Shown: positions 18,349-27,104 of the stretch, piece after piece
Position numbering within the stretch: the stretch's first letter is position 1
How the letters are laid out: each line of letters opens with the position of its first letter
DNA from: Streptomyces asoensis
Lineage (GTDB): Bacteria; Actinomycetota; Actinomycetes; Streptomycetales; Streptomycetaceae
Length of the DNA: 64,000 nucleotides
Reading direction: 5' to 3'
NCBI RefSeq assembly: GCF_013085465.1
Contig: NZ_CP049838.1
Location: forward strand, 1,488,001 to 1,552,000
Position numbers and translations under genes: made by a program
The notes under the pieces: generated by a model
The model's input: the letters and a program-made list of their open reading frames with translations, nothing else
What the model was told of the DNA's origin: nothing
The model's database searches: none

Positions 18349-19247
18349 CGGATATCGACGTCCACCAGCATCTGTGGACCCCGTCCCTGGTGGCGGCGCT
18401 GCGGTCGCGCCGCGAACCGCCGTACCTGGACGGCTGGACGCTCCACCTGGACGGTGAGCCGCCCTACGAGGTCCCGCCCGCCGACCACGACGTGGCCCGG
18501 CGCACGGAGATCGCCGCGGCCGACGGGCTCGGCCGGGCGCTCGTCTCGCTGTCCGCCCCGATCGGGGTGGAATGGCTGCCCCCGGCCGAGGCGCGCCCCC
18601 TGCTCGACGCCTATCACCAGGGCGCGGCCGCCCTCCCCGAGCCGTTCGGCGCCTGGGCCGCGGCCTGCGTGCGGGACATCGACGCGCGGCTGCTGGCCGA
18701 GGACCTCGACCAGGGGTTCGTCGGGCTCCAGCTGCCGGCGAACGCCCTGGCCGACGCGGGCGGTTACGCGCGCTGCGCCCCGCTGCTGGATCTGCTCGAG
18801 GCACGCGGCCTGCCGTTGTTCGTCCATCCGGGGCCGGCGGCGCCCGGCGGGTCCGAGGTGCCGGGCTGGTGGCCCGCGATGGTCCCCTACGTCCAGCAGA
18901 TGCACTCCGCCTGGTTCGCCTTCCGGGCCTTCGGCCGGCCGCGCCACCCACGGCTGCGGGTGTGCTTCGCGCTGCTGGCCGGCCTCGCGCCGCTGCACGG
19001 AGAACGCCTCGCCGCGCGTGGCGGAGGGTGGGAGGAGGCCGACCCGGGCGTCTTCGTCGAGACGTCCTCGTACGGTCCCGGTGCCGTCGAGGCAATCGTC
19101 CGTGCCCTGGGCGCCGGTGCCGTGGTGCTGGGCACCGACCGGCCGTACGCGGGGCCGCCGGAGCAACCCGGCTTCGGCCTGGGCGAGGCGGCAGCGCACG
19201 CCTTCGGCGCCACCAATCCCCGACGCCTGCTCACCGGAGGTCGCTGA
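18345..19247 (+). CDS. Amidohydrolase_2-family protein
   Basis: A 300-residue TIM-barrel metallohydrolase or decarboxylase of the amidohydrolase-2 family. Metal-ligand motifs are the N-terminal DVHQHLW, the His in LPLFVHPGP, and the Asp in VVLGTDRPYAG near the C-terminus. ATG 18345 overlaps the lyase stop (ATGA), with GGAAGGAG 5 bases upstream, so it is the third coupled gene of this operon. A role in opening or decarboxylating a ring product of the lyase is plausible but inferred. Confidence 0.87.
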   Translation: MTDIDVHQHLWTPSLVAALRSRREPPYLDGWTLHLDGEPPYEVPPADHDVARRTEIAAADGLGRALVSLSAPIGVEWLPPAEARPLLDAYHQGAAALPEPFGAWAAACVRDIDARLLAEDLDQGFVGLQLPANALADAGGYARCAPLLDLLEARGLPLFVHPGPAAPGGSEVPGWWPAMVPYVQQMHSAWFAFRAFGRPRHPRLRVCFALLAGLAPLHGERLAARGGGWEEADPGVFVETSSYGPGAVEAIVRALGAGAVVLGTDRPYAGPPEQPGFGLGEAAAHAFGATNPRRLLTGGR

Positions 19248-19477
19248 CGGGCCGCCGGCAACCCCGCTCGACCCCTGACGGCTCGCTCACCGAGAGGCGG
19301 TGACCGGTCGGCCGCACCCCCGCTCGACCCGCGACGGCCTGCTCGACGGAGTCGGTGTCCGGCCGCCCGGCAACCCCGTTCGATCCCCCGCCACAGCCGG
19401 CCTTCACGGCGTCGGATCGTCGATCCCCCTCGTCATGGTCCATTGACGGCCTCGGTACGACCGGCCACAATCCTCCC
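19248..19477. other. Non-coding spacer with degenerate repeat
   Basis: No gene is supported. A loosely repeated block (around caaccccgctcgaccc then gacggcctgctc) occurs about three times at roughly 50-60-base spacing between 19256 and 19390. No terminator or promoter is clear. It may be decayed sequence that once carried the 5' end of the next gene. Confidence 0.5.
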
Positions 19478-21955
19478 ATGGATGTGACCGGTCACACGCC
19501 GCTTTCGGCAGCGGCTGCCGCGGACGCCCCGCAGCGCCTCACCGTCGACCTCGCCGTCTCCGAAGGGCCGGTGCTGCTCGGCGCCAACGGCGCGTTGTAC
19601 GGGATCGGCGACGACGGGGTACCGAGTGACGCCGCACTCGCCCCGCTGAAGATCACCAGCATCACGCAGAAGCCGGAGCGCGGCGCCCAGCACCCCAACG
19701 GGGACGCGCTCTCCGTCGCCGGGTCGTTCTTCCGCAACGGCGGCGGCGAGATCAACGTGATGATGCAGGACGTCTACGCCGAGTGGCCGTACGAGAACCT
19801 GGGCATCGACGACTACCTCCCCAAGGTCGACAGGATCGTCAAGGAGGTGTCGGCGGACCCGCACGGCGACCGCTTCGTCTACATCCCGTTCAACGAGCCC
19901 GACTGCATCTGGTACGACCTCGGCGTCAGTGACCAGGCGCGGTACGAGACCAACCGCGACCGGTTCTTCGAGGACTGGAAAACCGTGTACCGGCGCATCC
20001 GCGCCCTCGCCCCCGACGCCAGGATCGCCGGGCCCAACGAGACGGGCTACCACACCCGCCTGATGACCGACTTCCTCGCCTTCGCCCAGCGGGAGAACGT
20101 GCTGCCCCACGTCGTGACCTGGCACGAGTTGGGCCCGGACTCGCTGCGGGACTTCCAGGGTCATCACGACGACTACCGTGCGATCGAGCGCCGGTTGGGC
20201 ATCGCACCGCTGACGATCAGCATCGACGAGTACGCCAACCGCCGTGATCTGTCCGTGCCGGGACAGCTCGTGCAGTGGGTGTCGATGTTCGAGCGGAACA
20301 AGGTGTACGCCAACCAGGCCTACTGGGACGCCGCCGGCAACCTGGACGGCAACGTGGTGCGCACGAACATCCCCAACGGCGGCTGGTGGTTCTTCCGTTG
20401 GTACGCCGGACTGACCGGCGACACCGTCGAGGTCACCCCGCCGCAGCCGCACACCGTCGACACCCTCCAGGGCCTCGCCTCGCTCGACACCTCGCGCCGT
20501 CAGGCCCAGGTGCTGCTCGGTGGCTCGGACGGCGACACGGACGTCGTGGTGCGCGGCGTCCCCCGGTCCGTCTTCGGCCGCACGGTCGTCGCGACCGTCG
20601 CCGAGGCCGCATGGTCGGGCTACGAGGGACAGCACGCCGCTCCGCGGGTCCTCGCCCGCACCGGGCTCGAGGTGGCGGCCGACGGTTCGGTGACCGTGCC
20701 GCTGCGCGACGGGCACCGGATGTCCGCGTACCGGATCGTCCTCACGCCCGGCGGCGCCGGCACCCCGTCCGTCGCGTCCGTGCCCTGGTCGGCGTCGTAC
20801 GAGGCCGAGGACGCGGCGATCACCGGCGGCCGGGTCCACACCCGGGGGACGGTCGCCGACCCCAACGGCTACGCGGCCTCCGGCACGAAGGACGTCGACT
20901 CCCTCGACACCGCTTCCAGCCGAGTCGACCTCACGGTGACGGTCCCGGCGGACGGGACGTACGACCTGGCGATCCTCTACGGCAACCAGTCGGGCGCCCC
21001 CGCCACCCAGAAGCTGCTCGTCGACGGCACGGACCCGGTCACGGTGACATACCCCTCCACACAGAACTGGGCCTACCGCGCCAAGAAGGACCTCGGTGTC
21101 GAGCTGTCGGCCGGCACCCATGTGCTGACCCTCGCCAAGGGCGACGCCGCGGTCACCCTCGACCGCGTCGACCTCACCGCGCGCACCGGCGCACCGTCGG
21201 CGTCGTACGAGGCGACACTCGCGGACATCGGCGGCAGCCCGTCGTACGACTACTCCTCGTCGGCCGGAGTGGGCACGGGCGCCCTGGTCCTGCGGGAGGG
21301 GGACCGGGCCGTCTTCGACGTCTACGCCCCTCGCGACGGCTACTACACGGTCGTGCCGCGAGCCTCGGCGGCGGTGCGGCTCACTCTGCACGGCGAGCGG
21401 GTGCCGGCGGCGCCGGACCGGCCGCTGCGGCTCTACCTGGTGGCGGGCAACAACCGCGTCGCGCTGACCGCGGGGCACTCGGCCGTCCGGTCCCTCGACG
21501 TCTCGGGGGCGGGCTCGACCGACGGCACCCTCTCCTACGCCGCCGCGTCCGCCGTCCTCACCGGCGGGGCGAAGCTCGTCGACTCCGCCCACGCCTTCGG
21601 CGGCTCCTGCATCGACGACCTCGGCAACAGCCCTGTCGGCGCGGCCGAGTTCACGGTGCACGCGCCGGACTCCGGCCGCTACATGCTGGTCGTGCACTAC
21701 GCGCACGACGACCGCCGCGACAACGGCCACGCCTACAACACCGACATCCTGTCCCGTACGGCGGATCTCACCGTCGGCGGCGGAGCACCACGGAGGCTCA
21801 CCTTCAAGAACACCTGGAGCCGGGACGACTACTGGACGCTGGGCGTCCCCGTCGACCTGCGCGAGGGCGTCGAAAGCGTGACCTTCCGCAACGCGACGGG
21901 CCGGGCCCCGCGCATCGCCCGCATCGAACTGGGCCGGATCCACTGCCGGACGTAG
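19478..21955 (+). CDS. Clan GH-A glycoside hydrolase with C-terminal carbohydrate-binding modules
   Basis: About 825 residues. The N-terminal catalytic barrel has two clan GH-A glutamates: acid/base in FVYIPFNEPDCIWY and nucleophile in TISIDEYANRRD. It is followed by a beta-rich domain and by two to three CBM35/CBM6-like beta-sandwich modules, each opening with SYEAEDAAITGG-type or similar segments (WSASYEAED; SYEATLADIGGS). Such enzymes are normally secreted. Here the residues before the conserved APQRLTVDLAVSEG are only MDVTGHTPLSAAAAAD: no basic region or hydrophobic core is present, and no ribosome site precedes the ATG. The start is therefore uncertain and the secretion signal may be lost. 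Family number (GH39-like or other) not decidable by eye. Confidence 0.8.
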   Translation: MDVTGHTPLSAAAAADAPQRLTVDLAVSEGPVLLGANGALYGIGDDGVPSDAALAPLKITSITQKPERGAQHPNGDALSVAGSFFRNGGGEINVMMQDVYAEWPYENLGIDDYLPKVDRIVKEVSADPHGDRFVYIPFNEPDCIWYDLGVSDQARYETNRDRFFEDWKTVYRRIRALAPDARIAGPNETGYHTRLMTDFLAFAQRENVLPHVVTWHELGPDSLRDFQGHHDDYRAIERRLGIAPLTISIDEYANRRDLSVPGQLVQWVSMFERNKVYANQAYWDAAGNLDGNVVRTNIPNGGWWFFRWYAGLTGDTVEVTPPQPHTVDTLQGLASLDTSRRQAQVLLGGSDGDTDVVVRGVPRSVFGRTVVATVAEAAWSGYEGQHAAPRVLARTGLEVAADGSVTVPLRDGHRMSAYRIVLTPGGAGTPSVASVPWSASYEAEDAAITGGRVHTRGTVADPNGYAASGTKDVDSLDTASSRVDLTVTVPADGTYDLAILYGNQSGAPATQKLLVDGTDPVTVTYPSTQNWAYRAKKDLGVELSAGTHVLTLAKGDAAVTLDRVDLTARTGAPSASYEATLADIGGSPSYDYSSSAGVGTGALVLREGDRAVFDVYAPRDGYYTVVPRASAAVRLTLHGERVPAAPDRPLRLYLVAGNNRVALTAGHSAVRSLDVSGAGSTDGTLSYAAASAVLTGGAKLVDSAHAFGGSCIDDLGNSPVGAAEFTVHAPDSGRYMLVVHYAHDDRRDNGHAYNTDILSRTADLTVGGGAPRRLTFKNTWSRDDYWTLGVPVDLREGVESVTFRNATGRAPRIARIELGRIHCRT

Positions 21956-21980
21956 TCCGATGCGCGCACATGCTCCGAGG

Positions 21981-23384
21981 TCAGCGGCCGACGCCGATCA
22001 GGCCCGTCAGATAGCGCCACAGCGACGAGCGCTGCCGGACCGCCGGATCGGGCAGTCCGATCCCGGCCGGTTCCTCGGCGGCCGCGGCCTGCGAGGACGG
22101 CGGCTCCGGCATCGTGGCCAGTTCGTACCGTACGGGCAGCGAGCGCAGTCCGCGCATGAAGGGCGAGGAGCGCCACGGCAGTTGGTCGACGGGGAGGGCG
22201 AGGTCCAGGTGGGTGAACCGCTCGAACAGCCGGCCCACGCCGACCGCCGCGACCGTCGACGCGAGCTCGCGCGCCGGGCACTGGCGACGGCCCGCGCCCC
22301 AGGCCAGGTGCGCCCGGGTGCTGACCGTGGTGCCGGATTCGACGTGGTCGGCGAAGAGCGGGTCGGCGTGCGCCGCCGCGGAGGAGACCCACACCGGGTC
22401 GCCGGCCCGGATCGTGTAGTTCCCGAGCCGGGTGTCCTCGGCCGCGAAGCGCGGCACGAAGTTCACCAGCGGCGGCTTGCGCATGACCACCCGGTTCATG
22501 CTCTCCCTGACCATCCCGGCGGACAGGCTGGCCCGCACGCCGCCCTCACCCGAGATGACCTCGACCACCGTGTTGGAGATGAGGATGCCGACATGGTCGG
22601 AGGTCATGCCCAGCAGCATGAACAACTCACGGGCGAGCTCGTCGAGCGAGAGTTCGGGATGCGCGGCCAGCAGGTACGAGGGGAAGTCCTCCCCCGGCTT
22701 CTCCAGCTTCCCCGCCGCCAGTTCGGCCAGCGCCGCAAGGAGCCGCTCCAGGGCGGGCTCCGCGTCCGGACCCGCGTCCAGTACCCGCCACATGTCCATC
22801 AGCGCGTCGTCGCCCTGCGAACCGGGGAAGCCGAGCAGATGGCTGGCCACCATCAGCGGCAGCGGCCGGGAGAACTGGGCGGAGAGGTCCGCCCAGCCCG
22901 TGCCGCCGGCCTGCCCCACCAGGCTGATCAGTTCGTCGGCGTAGGCGCCGACGGCCGTCTTCAGCCTCTTGGCCTGCGGGTGGCGCGGGTCCTGGAACGG
23001 CTTGAGGGCCGCGTCCCAGGCCGTCCGCAGCGGCCGGTAACCGGGGCCGCCCTGGATCAGCACATGGTTGACCTCGAGGGACGGTCCGAGCGGCCAGTCG
23101 GCCGGCACCCTGCCCTCCGACCGGGCCCGCCACTTCTCCAGCCCCTTGGGCCACCCGGCGTCGTCCTGGAGCACCTCGAGCGACTCCCGGTATCCCAGGA
23201 CCAGCCAGGCGGGCACCCCCAGCAGGTCGACCGGCGCGACCGGACCGTGCTGTTGCCTGAGCCGCTCGTACACGAGCGAGGGGCGCGTCTCGTAGTCCCG
23301 GGTCAGCAGCGGTTCCGGAGTCATCGTCTCCAACCGCGCGCCGTCCAGGTCCACGGATCCGCCGTCACCCACCTGCGATTCCAT
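21981..23384 (-). CDS. Cytochrome P450 with atypical K-helix
   Basis: A 467-residue P450. The haem-binding loop is LAWGAGRRQCPARELA with ligand Cys at about residue 369. Two hallmark motifs deviate. The I-helix reads LLGMTSDHVG instead of AGxDT. The K-helix segment before the PP reads NRVVMRKPPL, so the ExxR Glu is absent although Arg remains; the downstream meander (VPRFAAEDTRLGNYTI, AAAHADPLF) aligns normally. Loss of ExxR is known for the CYP157 family of streptomycetes. A 45-residue C-terminal extension follows. GGAGGG lies 10 bases before the ATG. The gene is divergent from the carboxylase-ligase-PKS operon, so it might act on its product, but no direct link is visible. Confidence 0.88.
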   Translation of the reverse strand: MESQVGDGGSVDLDGARLETMTPEPLLTRDYETRPSLVYERLRQQHGPVAPVDLLGVPAWLVLGYRESLEVLQDDAGWPKGLEKWRARSEGRVPADWPLGPSLEVNHVLIQGGPGYRPLRTAWDAALKPFQDPRHPQAKRLKTAVGAYADELISLVGQAGGTGWADLSAQFSRPLPLMVASHLLGFPGSQGDDALMDMWRVLDAGPDAEPALERLLAALAELAAGKLEKPGEDFPSYLLAAHPELSLDELARELFMLLGMTSDHVGILISNTVVEVISGEGGVRASLSAGMVRESMNRVVMRKPPLVNFVPRFAAEDTRLGNYTIRAGDPVWVSSAAAHADPLFADHVESGTTVSTRAHLAWGAGRRQCPARELASTVAAVGVGRLFERFTHLDLALPVDQLPWRSSPFMRGLRSLPVRYELATMPEPPSSQAAAAEEPAGIGLPDPAVRQRSSLWRYLTGLIGVGR

Positions 23385-23449
23385 CGCTCTGCCGCCCTCC
23401 GACACTCCCCGTACCGGCGCGTGGTCATTCGGTAGCCGGAACCGGTCGG

Positions 23450-23478
23450 ACCCTATCCCAGGACCCGTCCGCGGTGAA
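23450..23478 (-). promoter_or_regulatory. Putative promoter of the P450 gene
   Basis: On the minus strand TTCACC (complement 23473-23478) and TAGGGT (23450-23455) are 17 bases apart. TAGGGT matches the TAGRRT -10 of streptomycete housekeeping promoters. It would give a leader of about 60 bases before the P450 ATG. The remainder of the 343-bp divergent region (to 23727) holds no gene; I see no equally convincing promoter for the carboxylase direction. Confidence 0.45.
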
Positions 23479-23727
23479 CGACGGGGGCGCTGCGGGCCGC
23501 GATCCCGGGACTGCCGTGTCCCCCAACGCGGCACCGCATCAACTCGGCCGGTTCACTGAGCGGTTGACCTCCGCCTGAGCGGGACCGCGCGAGCGTCCGG
23601 CGCCGTCGCCTTGTCACGCCAGGACGAACCTGCGTCCCCGAGGACTCAACTCACGCAAACAGAACGGTGATCCCTCCGGTTCGCTCCCGCATCGCTGCCA
23701 TATTCGAGAACCACTTCGGAGGTGGCT

Positions 23728-25320
23728 GTGACGCGAGAGGCGACAACATCCCTGGCTACGGCGACGGCGGCAGAGATACCGACAACGACGAGCACGGCGG
23801 ACCGCACCGCCGACCGTATCGCGGACCTGACACGCCGTCAGGCACAGGCGATGGTGCCGGGCACGCCCAGGAGATCCGGGGCCCTCGGTGCGCGGGAGCG
23901 GATCGAGCGGCTGCTGGACGAGGGCTCCTTCACGGAGACCGGCGGGTTCGTCCGGGCGCGGTCCACGGGGGACGGTGCCCGCCGGCCCTACGGGGACGGG
24001 GTCGTCACCGGGTACGGCACGGTCGACGGACGGCCGGTCTGTGTGTTCGCCCAGGACTCCACGGTCTTCGGCGGCAGCATGGGCGAGGCCTTCGGCGAGA
24101 AGACCGTGGCCCTCATGGACCTCGCGCTCAAGACGGGCTGTCCGGTCGTCGGGCTCAACGACTCCGGCGGCGCCCGGATCCAGGAGGGCGTCTCCTCGCT
24201 CGCCCTCTACGCCGAGCTGGTGCGCCGCAACGTACGGGCGTCCGGGGTGATCCCGCAGATCTCGGTCGTCCTGGGCCCCTGCGCGGGCGGCGCCGCGTAC
24301 TCGCCGGCCATCACCGACTTCACCGTGATGGTGGACGGCGTCTCGCACATGTTCGTCACCGGGCCCGACGTCATCGAGGCCGTCACCGGCGAGCGCACCA
24401 CCGCCGAGGAGCTGGGCGGCGCCCGCGCCAGCAACTCCGTCAACGGCAACGCCCACTTCCTGGCCGTCGACGAGGAGGACGCCCTCGACACCGTGCGCGA
24501 CCTGCTGTCGTACCTGCCCGCCAACAACCTCGGGCGGCCGCCGGAGTACGCTCCCACGCCCGCCCCCGACGGGGCCCGGCTCGACACGCTGGTCCCCGAC
24601 CGGACCGGCCAGGCCTACGACATGCGCGACCTCCTGCACACGGTCGTCGACGACGGCGAACTGCTCCAGGTGCAGGAGCTGTTCGCGCCGAACATCATCT
24701 GCGCCCTGGCCCGGGTCGAGGGCGCCACCGTCGGGGTCGTCGCCAACCAGCCGATGCACGCGGCCGGCGTCCTCGACATCGACGCCTCCGAGAAGGCCGC
24801 GCGGTTCGTGCGGTTCTGCGACGCGTTCGGCATCCCGCTGCTGACCTTCGCCGACGTCCCCGGCTATCTCTCCGGTGTCAGCCAGGAACAGGCCGGCATC
24901 ATCCGGCGCGGCGCCAAGCTGCTGTACGCCTACGCCGAGGCGACGGTCCCGAAGATCACGGTGGTGGTGCGCAAGGCCTACGGGGGCGGGTACGCGGTGA
25001 TGGGCTCCAAACACCTGGGCGCCGACCTCAACCTCGCCTGGCCCACCGCCCGTATCGCCGTCATGGGCGCGGAGGGCGCCGTCGGCGTGCTGCACCGGCG
25101 TGAACTCGCCGCGGCCGACGACCCCGAGGCGCTGCGTGCCCGTCTCGTCGCCGCGTACGAGGCCACCCACGGGACGCCCTACCCCGCCGCCGAACGCGGG
25201 TACGTCGACGCCGTCATCGCCCCCCGCGACACCCGCGCCCACCTGTGCCGTGCCCTGCGCGCGCTGCGCGGGAAGCGCGCCCCGATGCCGGAGCGCCGGC
25301 ACGGCAACATCCCGCTCTGA
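23728..25320 (+). CDS. Acyl-CoA carboxylase beta (carboxyltransferase) subunit, AccD/PccB type
   Basis: A 530-residue carboxyltransferase that moves CO2 from biotin on a separate alpha subunit to an acyl-CoA. Oxyanion-hole motifs are visible: LNDSGGARIQEGV, GPCAGGAAYSPAITDF, and VVRKAYGGGYAVMGSKHLG with LNLAWPTARIAVMG. At about residue 423 it has Ala (GYAVMG), where the Streptomyces coelicolor propionyl-CoA enzyme has the specificity residue Asp422. No alpha (biotin) or epsilon subunit is nearby, so it must borrow one. GTG 23728 is chosen because GGAGG ends 5 bases before it; GTG 23722 overlaps that site. First gene of the operon with the FAAL and PKS, recalling accD4 next to pks13/fadD32. 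Confidence 0.93.
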   Translation: MTREATTSLATATAAEIPTTTSTADRTADRIADLTRRQAQAMVPGTPRRSGALGARERIERLLDEGSFTETGGFVRARSTGDGARRPYGDGVVTGYGTVDGRPVCVFAQDSTVFGGSMGEAFGEKTVALMDLALKTGCPVVGLNDSGGARIQEGVSSLALYAELVRRNVRASGVIPQISVVLGPCAGGAAYSPAITDFTVMVDGVSHMFVTGPDVIEAVTGERTTAEELGGARASNSVNGNAHFLAVDEEDALDTVRDLLSYLPANNLGRPPEYAPTPAPDGARLDTLVPDRTGQAYDMRDLLHTVVDDGELLQVQELFAPNIICALARVEGATVGVVANQPMHAAGVLDIDASEKAARFVRFCDAFGIPLLTFADVPGYLSGVSQEQAGIIRRGAKLLYAYAEATVPKITVVVRKAYGGGYAVMGSKHLGADLNLAWPTARIAVMGAEGAVGVLHRRELAAADDPEALRARLVAAYEATHGTPYPAAERGYVDAVIAPRDTRAHLCRALRALRGKRAPMPERRHGNIPL

Positions 25321-25367
25321 TCCGCCCGACCCGCCAGCCGACACCGCGCCGTGAGGAGCCACGCCCG

Positions 25368-27104
25368 ATGGACAGCCGCCCCCCGCTCGCGCCCGCGTAC
25401 CGGACTCTGCCCGAGTACCTGCGGCACTGGGCCGAAACCGCCCCCGACCGCCGGGCGTTCACCTTCGTCGACCACCCCGGCCCGCATTCGCGGGGCGTAC
25501 ACCGCACGCTGACCTGGCGGAGTCTGGACAGCCGCGTGCGGGCGCTCGCGGCCCGGCTCGCCGAGGAGGCCGAGCCCGGGGCGCGGGTGGCGCTGCTGTG
25601 CCCTCAGGGAACGGAGTACGTCACCGGTTTCCTGGCAGCGCTGGCCGCCGGGCTGGTCGCCGTACCGCTGTATCCGCCCGGCCTGCCCGGCCACGGGGAC
25701 CGGCTCGCCTCGGTGCTGGCCGACGCGCGTCCCGCGGTCGTGGTGACCACGAGCCGGGCGATGGCGGAGGTGGCGGACCTCTGCGCGCGTGCGCAGGTGC
25801 CGGCCGTCGCGGTGGACCGGGTCCCCGACACCGCCGCCCGGGACCGGCCGGTGGCCGCGCCGGACGCCGGGGCGACCGCCTATCTCCAGTACACCTCCGG
25901 ATCCACCCGCGCCCCGGCGGGCGTGGAGATCACCCACGCCAACGTGGTCGCCAACGCCCGCCAGGCACTGACCGCCTACGGCGCCGACACGGCCCCGGTG
26001 ACCTGCGTGGGCTGGCTGCCGCTCTACCACGACATGGGGCTCGTGCTGAGCGTCGCGGCACCTGTCGTCCAGGGTCGCCTGTCGGTGCTCATGGACCCGG
26101 CAGCGTTCCTGCACGAGCCGGCCCGCTGGCTGCGACTGCTCGCCGCGCATCCGCACGCGCTGAGCGCCGCGCCCAACTTCGCCTACGACTACTGCGTCTC
26201 CGCCGTCACCGACGCGCAGAAGGCGGAGCTGCGCCTGGACGGTGTCGCCGCGTTGATCAACGGCAGTGAACCGGTCCGGCCCGGCACCGCCGACCGCTTC
26301 CACGCGGCGTTCGCCGCCCAGGGCCTTGCCGCGGACGTCCACTGTCCGTCGTACGGGCTCGCCGAGGCCACCGTCTTCGTCAGCGCCGCCCGGCCCGGTG
26401 AGCCGTTGCGCCGGTTCGCCCTCGACCGGGACGCCCTCGCCGCCGGCAAGGCCCTGCCCGCGCGGCCCGACGACGCCGACGCCGTGCAGCTGGCGGGCTG
26501 CGGTACCCCGGCGGGCCAGCAGGTCCACGTCGTCGATCCCGTCTCCGGCGACTCCCTCTCCGAGGGGGAGGTCGGCGAGATCTGGGTGCGGGGCCCCAAC
26601 GTGGGGCGCGGTTACTGGAACAACGAGGCCCAGAGCCGGCGTGTCTTCGGTGCCCGGCCGGCCGGCGCCCCGGGCGGCTGGCTGCGCACCGGCGACCTGG
26701 GGACGGTACTGGACGGACAGCTGATCGTCACCGGCCGGCTGAAGGACCTCATCGTCGTCGACGGCCGCAACCACTACCCGCAGGACCTGGAGGCCACCGT
26801 CCAGGACGCGCATCCGGCCGTGCGACGCGACCGGCTCGCCGCCTTCGGCGTCCCGGGCGACGCGGGTGAGCGCGTGGTCGTGGTGGCCGAGCACACGCGG
26901 GCCACCCGTCTCGACGGGATCGACGTACCGGCCCTGGCGCGGGCCGTGCGCGCGGCCGTCTCCGCCCGGCACGGCCTGCGGCTCGCCGACGTCGTCCTCG
27001 TCGCTCCCGGCGCCGTGCCCCGGACGTCCAGCGGCAAGGTGGCGCGGGCCCTGACCCGGGCCCGGTATCTGGAGGGCGCCTTCGGGGCGGGGAGGGCGCG
27101 ATGA
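25368..27104 (+). CDS. Fatty-acyl-AMP ligase (FAAL, FadD32-like)
   Basis: A 578-residue adenylating enzyme. The P-loop is YTSGSTRAPAGV, the STRxP form typical of FAALs (QYTSGSTRTPAGV in FadD32-like proteins) rather than STGxP of acyl-CoA ligases. Other marks are VGWLPLYHDMGLV, CPSYGLAEATVF, the hinge region LIVTGRLKDLIVVDGRNHYPQDLE and the C-terminal Lys motif PRTSSGKVAR. FAALs activate a fatty acid as acyl-AMP and load it onto an ACP, here presumably the N-terminal ACP of the next protein. ATG 25368 has GAGGAG upstream; the stop overlaps the PKS start as ATGA, indicating stoichiometric expression. Confidence 0.93.
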   Translation: MDSRPPLAPAYRTLPEYLRHWAETAPDRRAFTFVDHPGPHSRGVHRTLTWRSLDSRVRALAARLAEEAEPGARVALLCPQGTEYVTGFLAALAAGLVAVPLYPPGLPGHGDRLASVLADARPAVVVTTSRAMAEVADLCARAQVPAVAVDRVPDTAARDRPVAAPDAGATAYLQYTSGSTRAPAGVEITHANVVANARQALTAYGADTAPVTCVGWLPLYHDMGLVLSVAAPVVQGRLSVLMDPAAFLHEPARWLRLLAAHPHALSAAPNFAYDYCVSAVTDAQKAELRLDGVAALINGSEPVRPGTADRFHAAFAAQGLAADVHCPSYGLAEATVFVSAARPGEPLRRFALDRDALAAGKALPARPDDADAVQLAGCGTPAGQQVHVVDPVSGDSLSEGEVGEIWVRGPNVGRGYWNNEAQSRRVFGARPAGAPGGWLRTGDLGTVLDGQLIVTGRLKDLIVVDGRNHYPQDLEATVQDAHPAVRRDRLAAFGVPGDAGERVVVVAEHTRATRLDGIDVPALARAVRAAVSARHGLRLADVVLVAPGAVPRTSSGKVARALTRARYLEGAFGAGRAR

